From assembly GCA_023159155.1 (NCBI GenBank), contig JAJNNX010000026.1:310001-374000 (forward strand): a stretch of DNA of 64,000 nucleotides, given 5' to 3'. A program made the translations under genes and the position numbers. Below the pieces are notes generated by a model. It was given only the letters and a program-made list of their open reading frames with translations. It was not told the DNA's origin and searched no databases. This DNA comes from Ustulina deusta (taxonomy: Eukaryota > Ascomycota > Sordariomycetes > Xylariales > Xylariaceae). Shown one piece after another: positions 57,901-64,000 of this stretch; within the stretch, counting starts at the first letter, position 1, and every line of letters starts with the position of its first letter.

Positions 57901-59074
57901 TTAATTGTAGCCAAAGACGGTAACAACGCCAGATATCCCACTGACGCAGAATTGGTCTCCAAAACCACCCTCTCTCCAGGCTAGACAACTAATCACATTG
58001 GTCCGCTCTTTCTCCTTGCCATCCTTGCCAATGATCTTCTTAGGTTCCAATCCAGCCGGACCCCAAGGAATGCGTACCGTAGCCTTGAGCTCGCCCGTCA
58101 CCACATCCCAAGCCCAGATCCGGCCCTCGGCGTCCTGGCTCGGCGCCCCCGTCATCTCGTCGCCGGCAAGAACATATTGCTCCTTGCCACCTAAAATAGA
58201 CTGCACGCGGAGATCTTGGTTCCTCCATCCGGAATCCCCATAGGTCTTGAGACAGCCGCCCGTCTCGCGGTCCATAAGCCGCAATTTGCTGTCCAGCCCA
58301 CTGACCAACACTGCCTTTCCATCCCTCGTCAGACACAAGCTGGTGACGCTCGGGCCCAAGACGTCGGTGACGCAGCGTCCGGCACGCACATCGTACGTTC
58401 GTACGCGGCCGTCCACACTCCCCGCCACGATCTCAGGGCCATGCGCCGCGACGGCCGTGACGGCATCCTTCGCCTCCGAGAGCACCTGCACCGGCTTCGG
58501 GGCACCGCTGCGCACATCCCAGATGCGCACGCTGGTATCCAGCCCGCCGCTGATGAGAAGGGAGTCATCCTCGCCCGCGAAGCAGACGCTGTTAACGCGC
58601 GCGCTGTGGCCCTGCGGCCCTCCCCCGAAGCGTCGGAGAGTCTGTGCGCTCGCCACGTCCCAGAGGAACACGGAGCGGTCGCCGCCGGCGGACGCAAAGC
58701 GCGCGTTGTCGGCCGATACGCTCAGCGAGAGCACCTCGTAGCCATGCGCCGAGTAGGTCTGGATCAGCCGGCCGTGGGGTACCACGGCCGGAACAATACC
58801 CTTCTTGGAGAGGTGAGAGGAGGAGGATGACGGGTGGTTGGTTGTGCTGGGCTGTGGGTTGTAGAGGCGGATTGAGCGGTCGGATGACCCCGCTAATACA
58901 TAGGTCCCTGGCGATGCCGAATATGCAAGCGCGTGGACGGGGCCTGTGAATGCATGTTAATTAGTATCTACCGCAGTGGACATACACACACCCTTGAGGG
59001 CTCAGTTGAGATGAAAGGGGTTCGTCACCGCTTGAGCCTAACAAATGTGCTATGGGCTTGTCAGGGAAAGCCAT
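57901..59074 (-). CDS. WD40-repeat protein WDR83/MORG1 homologue
   Basis: Two exons: 59074-59029 and 58943-57901, giving 362 residues. The junction was chosen at GTGACG, because it gives LLGSSG/PVHALAYSASPGTY, the expected entry into the first propeller blade; a later GT would insert a run of extra residues. Repeats ending in WD-like pairs are RSIRLYNP, RSVFLWDV, TSVRIWDV, GRVRTYDV, SKLRLMDR and GRIWAWDV, and the C-terminus closes with SGISGVVTVFGYN. This fits a seven-blade propeller. Homologues serve as a MAP-kinase scaffold (MORG1) and as a component of late spliceosomes; which role applies here is unknown. An insertion rich in Ser (PSSSSSHLSKKG) lies between blades one and two. The gene is more GC-rich than its flanks. 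Confidence 0.85.
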
Positions 59075-59966
59075 CTTCTAGATAAGCCACCGATCTCCAT
59101 GACATGGCACCTCTCGAGGACTCGTTCGTGCCTAGCCTGGGACGAGATAGTGAGTGCGTGAACGTGGGTGGAGTGGATGATGGTATTTGAATTTTAACGG
59201 TATGCTGTTGCACGCTGGGTTAAGAGGTAGACAGGGAGGTGAGTCCACAACAGCTGACTCGGTGTCAGTAGGAATACCTAGGTAGGTTAGACGATATACA
59301 AGTACACCTACACACTACCGTAGTTAAGTTAGTAGGCGGGCACTTAGGATTACTGACTAAAGTTGGACCCAGCGATATGGTACTTTATGGGGCTCGAAAA
59401 CAATAAGCGCTATCTGTCTAGATAGGTGTGAAGATGGATTTCTGTATTAAATTTCTTTTTGGCCCAACCAGAAAACCTACTAATGTTCGATTGCCGTCGG
59501 ATGGTGACGATGATTTTACAGGGGAGTTACAGGGGAACCTAGACTTTTGCGATGGAGCCTACAGCATGTTACCCCACAAAGCACGGCGATGCCTCTTCGC
59601 TGCATCGGTGCCTGCGGCGTTTTTTGGTTTCGTGCAGCTAAACCCGGCCGATGTTGGCTGTGATTTTGGCGTAATTATGTCGCCGAGGGCTGAGATTGTT
59701 ATACTCCGATGGCTTGTTAATAGTAGTAGTGGATCCAGTTGTGACCAAGAAGCCATCGAGCGTCGCCGTAAACTTGTTAGCTGCAGGTATGATCGGTGCA
59801 GCTGAAAGACGGGTCAGGTAATGAAGACTGCAACCCTGCAAATGAAGATGTTGCTATAAACTCGTAACAACCCCCTCTCCTGCGTCGGGTCCTTGTTCCA
59901 CGGATAAGTATCTCAACCCGTCATCATCTCGCTAGAGCACTCCTCAGACTCACTGAGATCGTGGCC
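59075..59966. other. Divergent intergenic region (WDR83 / DUF7730)
   Basis: A 125-codon frame at 59428-59805 has no domain and an unlikely composition, and I do not call it a gene. The rest contains AGGTAGGT words near 59280 and should supply both promoters. Confidence 0.45.
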
Positions 59967-61156
59967 ATGGACTACTTACGTTGCTGTTTCGTCCAACGCA
60001 AATCTTCCAAGAACGCATGCAATAATATCAACACCGGCCACTCAACACTACCGAACGTGCCGCCCTTTTCTCGAGGAGTATCAGGCGAGGATCTCAAGAC
60101 GCTGACAGATCTACGCCAAAAATGCGAAGAGAATACATTATCTACAGCGGAAGCCCGGGCTCTCCTCAATGCATCCGGAAAGGTCAATGCGCCCTTGACA
60201 CCGCGTGAGATAGAGGAACTACACCGGATTCTGTCACCACCTCTCCCAGCCGCCAAGCCGGGGACGTCGTCGACGGCGTCTAGGTCGGAAAGAGCACTAC
60301 GCACACCGACGAACCATATGCTACCAGAGATACAGGCACAGAGTGACCTATTCTGCTTACCCGCCGAAATTCGAACTGAAATTTGGCGATATGCTATCAG
60401 TGGACGGAAAATATATCTAGCAGTGAAGAAGGGAAAGTTAGTCCAGCAGGAGAATATGGAATGTCCATATTGGCGACGTGTTAGGGGGCTTTTGAGTGTA
60501 CCACTCATATGTCGAAAATCGTAAGTTGAAGAACGCTACACTAACTCTGCTTATTTGCTCGTTGTCATATCGTTGAAGGCCACAGCCGCTAATGGCCAAG
60601 TGTCTCCTCGGCGGACAGATATCTCGAATCCATTAACCTGCTGTACTCTGATAACACGTTTGGTTTCGGAATCGGATCAGTTGGGAGCAGTAAGGACTTC
60701 TTTGCGCAGGCCGATACACTTTTGCTGCCCCAGTGCATTGCCGCCATGACTAGTCTTGAAGTTGGATTCCATCTAAGCGGGGGCTACTCTCAATATTACG
60801 ACAGTCACCCGCAGGCTTGGGACATCTCGCTTCACATCGTGGCTCCAGAGCCTCTGTCCAGTTGGAATTTCGTGTTCAAAGCATTAGCACAGATGGAGCA
60901 GCTTCGAAGTCTCGTTGTCGTTGTCTGGGCATCTGGCGACAGGCGGCAGGAATTCAGAGCGCGGGAGCCAGAACTCATGGATATTCCCTCGAGAATGACA
61001 GGGTTGAAGAAATTCGATGTCTGGTTACCTTGGAAGGAGGAGAAGGAGGGGGTACTTTCACAATGTACTGACAAGAAATCAAAACCCTATGTTGTCAGGA
61101 GGAATTTCGATGATAGGCAAAGGTTTGGTGTGAGTGTGCCTAATTGGCGAGGATAG
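59967..61156 (+). CDS. DUF7730-type fungal protein, function unknown
   Basis: Two exons: 59967-60520 and 60619-61156, 363 residues. The intron (GTAAGT .. GGACAG) was placed so that CRK/SYLESINLLYSDNTFGFG is restored, which matches the CRQIYSEAIxLLYSxNTF pattern of this fungal family. LFCLPAEIRTEIWRYAISGR immediately before it is the typical F-box-like opening (LPxEIRxxIWxYAL). The N-terminal 110 residues are poorly conserved and contain MDYLRCCFVQRKSSKNACNN. Later motifs include LVVVVWASGDRR. Such proteins are numerous in Sordariomycetes and have no assigned function; the F-box-like start suggests protein-protein contacts. A GTG upstream at 59961 is in frame, but ATG 59967 is the natural start. 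Confidence 0.8.
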
Positions 61157-61986
61157 CCTGCCCACCTCTATGTACGTGGGGGGAGGGCCGGGGGCCTGGC
61201 AAGTGCTGTGTAAGCCGAATATATGTATTACCAGAGGGTATTGGGCTAGCCAGCCTGAAATTATTCGCGTAGGAAATCGACTTTTATGTACCTAGGTATT
61301 GCCCAGTGAGGCAATCGCGATCATACAATCAGAAATCGTGACCTTAGTAATTACGGGCTGTACTAACAGTTACCAGAGGACGGAATCTAGTATTGCTAGC
61401 AGCCAAAAGTATTAATACCCTAGGTACCTAAGGTAAGGTTCCGGCAGCATTTCCTAAATATGTAGGTATGCATTTCTATGTATGCTATAAAAAATTGAGA
61501 TACTCAGGTTACTGCCAGATACGTACGAGCATATAGATAGGCGACCAAAGAGAGACATCCGCCTAGTCTAGGTATTTTAAACGAAGCCGTCACCGCTACT
61601 TACATGTAGGCATCGTCTCGGCGACGGTGGGAGGTCTTCTAGGTACGAGTAAACAAGACTCCTCATAACGATTGAAGATGCTTAGCTGCATATCTTATCG
61701 CAGCTCCATTCGATAGGAAAAGTTCCCAATCAAAGGCGCAGCGCATTTTTTCAAATATCACGCTAGGTAGGTAGGTAGTGTTAGACCTCGCCAGTAGCCA
61801 CATCGAGTAGATTTTGATTCAGCTTAACGCGTTTTCGTCCTGAAGGACAATCCCGTTTTTTTTTTCCCCTCTAAATTTTTCTTCTCGTTTCGTGAGAGCT
61901 CTCTCATACATTGTTTTAACTAGCCTCAGCCCTCAACGCGAGCAACCTAGCAGTTAGGTCTGCTTCGAAGCGTAATTATCGCCGCC
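61157..61986. other. Intergenic region before PET127
   Basis: Non-coding DNA with AGGTACCTAAGG words near 61420 and a T-run near 61860, followed by a pyrimidine-rich leader. No gene supported. Confidence 0.5.
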
Positions 61987-64000
61987 ATGCTTCAATTAGG
62001 TCGCCGTGGACTTCGCCGCTTCACCAGTCCTCATGTTTGCGCCTCATGCCTGGCAACATGTCATGCAACCACTACCATCTCCCGCCGACCCATCGTTGCT
62101 AGCCACCATGTCCGACCTCTCAGCACAACCCTCGCATGTCGAGAGACCGCCACAACCGAGGCCTCAAGTCCGGTGGCAGATATAACAGCAAAGGAAGTCG
62201 AAGCCTTGCCCCAAAAGAAAAAGAAAAAAAAGAAGCCCAGCAAGGCGGGTCGGAAGGAAACAGCCTCACCAGACACCGAAACCCAACGCCAGTTAAACGT
62301 CCTCCAGGGTGCACTCTCGGCCTTGAAGAATGTTCTCGCCTCGCAAGGTGTCGACGTTAGTCAGATATTGACTGCGAACGCCGACAAGTCTTCAATACCC
62401 GCGTTGGAAGCGAAGCCCAACCCCAAGTCTAAGTCGAAGGCTAAGGCGGAGAAGGGAGACAAGATCCCCAAAGCCGCTACTACACCAAATGCCTCGGGTC
62501 AAAAGGCCAAGAATACCGCGCCAGAGTCACAGTCGAACATCTCTGTGACCGGTACCGAAACGGCACAACCTGACGACGTTGTCGAGCCGCCGGCGCCAGC
62601 CTCAGACGTTGCGCCTCCAAACCCCCCTTACAGAAAAGTGCGCTCGGTTTCAAAAGTACAGGCCCGGCGCAAACCATTAACTGAGCTTTCCCCGACCAAG
62701 AAGTCAACGACACGCTCTCTCCGCCGTACTATGTCAAAGCAAATGGAACAATCGGAACCCCTAGAAGGTCACTCGTGGGCTTTGCTGAAACCTGAGGCTT
62801 TAAAACCATTGCCACGCAAGAGTCGTCCAATCAAGTCGGCTCCTACATCTAATAAACTACCTGACAAAGTTCGCCCTGATGAACTGTCACTTGTTCCAAT
62901 CGAAACCTCTCCGCTAGCTGTCCCAGGGCTTTCATATGGGTTGGAGAGGGTTATTTTCAACCCCGGGGTTTACCAGCTCCAAGATCCTCGCTCCCGAGTC
63001 TACAACTTCGATCCTTATCTGTCAGAAATCATGCCTGTCGACGAGTTTGACTTTAATGCTTTGAAGGAGTATGTAACTTCATCCAAAGATACAACGCTTA
63101 TCTCGATCGCAAAACAGAACCAAAAGAAATACGCGGGATCAACATCCAGTATGACTTCTATGCTGGGTCAATTTCATTACCTACTCTCTGCGTGGCGCGA
63201 TGTAAACGTGTCAATGTTGTCTAGGAGCATTCAGCCCGAATCAGTGCAGTACACTAGAATTATGAGAGCACCTGCAGCGACCTTTTTGCACTGGAAAGAT
63301 GGCACATATGCCATCGATGCTGACAAAGAGTTCGACACCGCCAACATCCTTAGCATGCTGGGTAAGTCAATGGAGAAACTCTTAACGCTCCCCAAAGACG
63401 AATACGAAAGGTATCGACGTGGAAATTCCGATCAAATCACAGAAGAAGAGCGAAATGCCGAGGAAGCATACCACTACACAGGCTTTCAGGACTTTATGAT
63501 GCGATCGCAGCTTGACGCTTATGATCCAAGAGTGCCCGGAACAGGCATGTTTGACCTCAAGACTCGTGCCGTTATTTCCATTCGCATGGATGCAAAAGGC
63601 TACGAGAAAGGCCTCGGTTACGAAATTCGACAGCGATTCGGTCAGTGGGCATCCTTCGAGCGAGAGTACTTTGACATGATTCGGTCAGCTTTTTTGAAGT
63701 ATTCCCTTCAGGTTCGTATGGGTCGAATGGACGGCATATTCGTCGCGTTCCACAATACTCAACGCATATTTGGGTTTCAGTATATCCCTCTCACAGAAAT
63801 GGATTTGGCCCTACACGGAACCGATAATAGGCAACTGGGTGATCATGAATTCAAGGTCAGCTTGAAGCTATTGAACGAGCTGTTAGATCGTGCTACCCAG
63901 AAATGGCCTGAGAAATCCTTGCGTCTACACTTCGAGACAAGGCAGTCCAAAGGGGCACCGTTCATGTATTTCTTTGCTAAACCTACCACCCCCGAAGAAA
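61987..64000 (+). CDS. pet127: PET127 homologue, mitochondrial RNA-processing protein (3' end beyond window)
   Basis: A single open frame runs from ATG 61987 to the right edge (671 codons and one base), with no stop in the window, so the protein is partial. The N-terminus MLQLGRRGLRRFTSP is Arg-rich and amphipathic like a mitochondrial presequence, with RPLSTTLA as a plausible processing region. A lysine-rich, low-complexity linker follows (seven Lys near residue 78), then the conserved core: YGLERVIFNPGVYQLQDPRS, VYNFDPYLSEIMPVDEFDF, SMTSMLGQFHYLLSAW, then PGTGMFDLKTRAVISIRMD, where Asp523 and Lys525 match the PD-(D/E)xK-like nuclease motif of the family. Pet127 in yeast is a membrane-associated matrix protein acting in mitochondrial mRNA 5' processing and decay. 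The lost C-terminus should be largely basic and less conserved. Family call firm. Confidence 0.93.
   Translation, partial: MLQLGRRGLRRFTSPHVCASCLATCHATTTISRRPIVASHHVRPLSTTLACRETATTEASSPVADITAKEVEALPQKKKKKKKPSKAGRKETASPDTETQRQLNVLQGALSALKNVLASQGVDVSQILTANADKSSIPALEAKPNPKSKSKAKAEKGDKIPKAATTPNASGQKAKNTAPESQSNISVTGTETAQPDDVVEPPAPASDVAPPNPPYRKVRSVSKVQARRKPLTELSPTKKSTTRSLRRTMSKQMEQSEPLEGHSWALLKPEALKPLPRKSRPIKSAPTSNKLPDKVRPDELSLVPIETSPLAVPGLSYGLERVIFNPGVYQLQDPRSRVYNFDPYLSEIMPVDEFDFNALKEYVTSSKDTTLISIAKQNQKKYAGSTSSMTSMLGQFHYLLSAWRDVNVSMLSRSIQPESVQYTRIMRAPAATFLHWKDGTYAIDADKEFDTANILSMLGKSMEKLLTLPKDEYERYRRGNSDQITEEERNAEEAYHYTGFQDFMMRSQLDAYDPRVPGTGMFDLKTRAVISIRMDAKGYEKGLGYEIRQRFGQWASFEREYFDMIRSAFLKYSLQVRMGRMDGIFVAFHNTQRIFGFQYIPLTEMDLALHGTDNRQLGDHEFKVSLKLLNELLDRATQKWPEKSLRLHFETRQSKGAPFMYFFAKPTTPEE

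Noticed and set aside
59428..59805. 125-codon plus-strand frame
   Set aside because: No domain, no splice or leader signals, and not clearly different from random frames.

Overview
This is nuclear DNA from a filamentous ascomycete, most likely a Sordariomycete. Genes carry short introns (about 45-160 bp) with GT..AG borders and CTAAC/CTGAC-like branch sites. The recognisable proteins read like Pezizomycotina orthologues, and the intergenic DNA is studded with AGGTACCT/TAGGTAGG-type words common in Sordariomycete genomes. The order is an inference; no marker gene settles it.

Layout, left to right. 1-13 kb: EPL1 (NuA4 subunit, minus), calcineurin B (plus, five exons), a flavodoxin-like FMN reductase (plus). 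13-18.4 kb: ESS2/DGCR14 (plus) converging on the exportin CSE1 (minus). 20-25.5 kb: tuberin/TSC2 (plus). 25.5-34.6 kb: gene-poor, with long G tracts and one odd gene (minus) that joins the C-terminal part of a GH3 hexosaminidase-like protein to GNAT acetyltransferase domains but lacks the GH3 catalytic part. 34.6-39.2 kb: CENP-I/Mis6 (plus) and the ABC ATPase CAF16 (minus). 40.7-50 kb: three poorly known proteins (plus) and a long gene-poor stretch with a perfect 36-bp inverted repeat. 50.5-64 kb: YJU2 (minus, nine exons), a GCP5-like gamma-tubulin complex protein (minus), a GT15 mannosyltransferase (plus), WDR83/MORG1 (minus), a DUF7730 protein (plus) and PET127 (plus, running off the right edge).

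The genes are mostly housekeeping and do not form a pathway cluster. Themes recur: splicing (ESS2, YJU2, WDR83), mitosis (Mis6, GCP5-like, CSE1), nutrient and calcium signalling (TSC2, calcineurin B). I see no secondary-metabolite cluster, intact transposon, rRNA, convincing tRNA or CRISPR array. Exon borders were worked out by hand from splice signals, reading phase and family knowledge. Several proteins (EPL1, calcineurin B, CSE1, Mis6, YJU2, GT15, WDR83) close in frame over all exons, which supports the models.

The best candidates for something new are the perfect 36-bp inverted repeat at 48.5 kb, the catalytic-domain-less GH3/GNAT protein at 30-31.6 kb, the triple CACGTGAC array inside the EPL1 intron, and the micro-exon architecture of YJU2.
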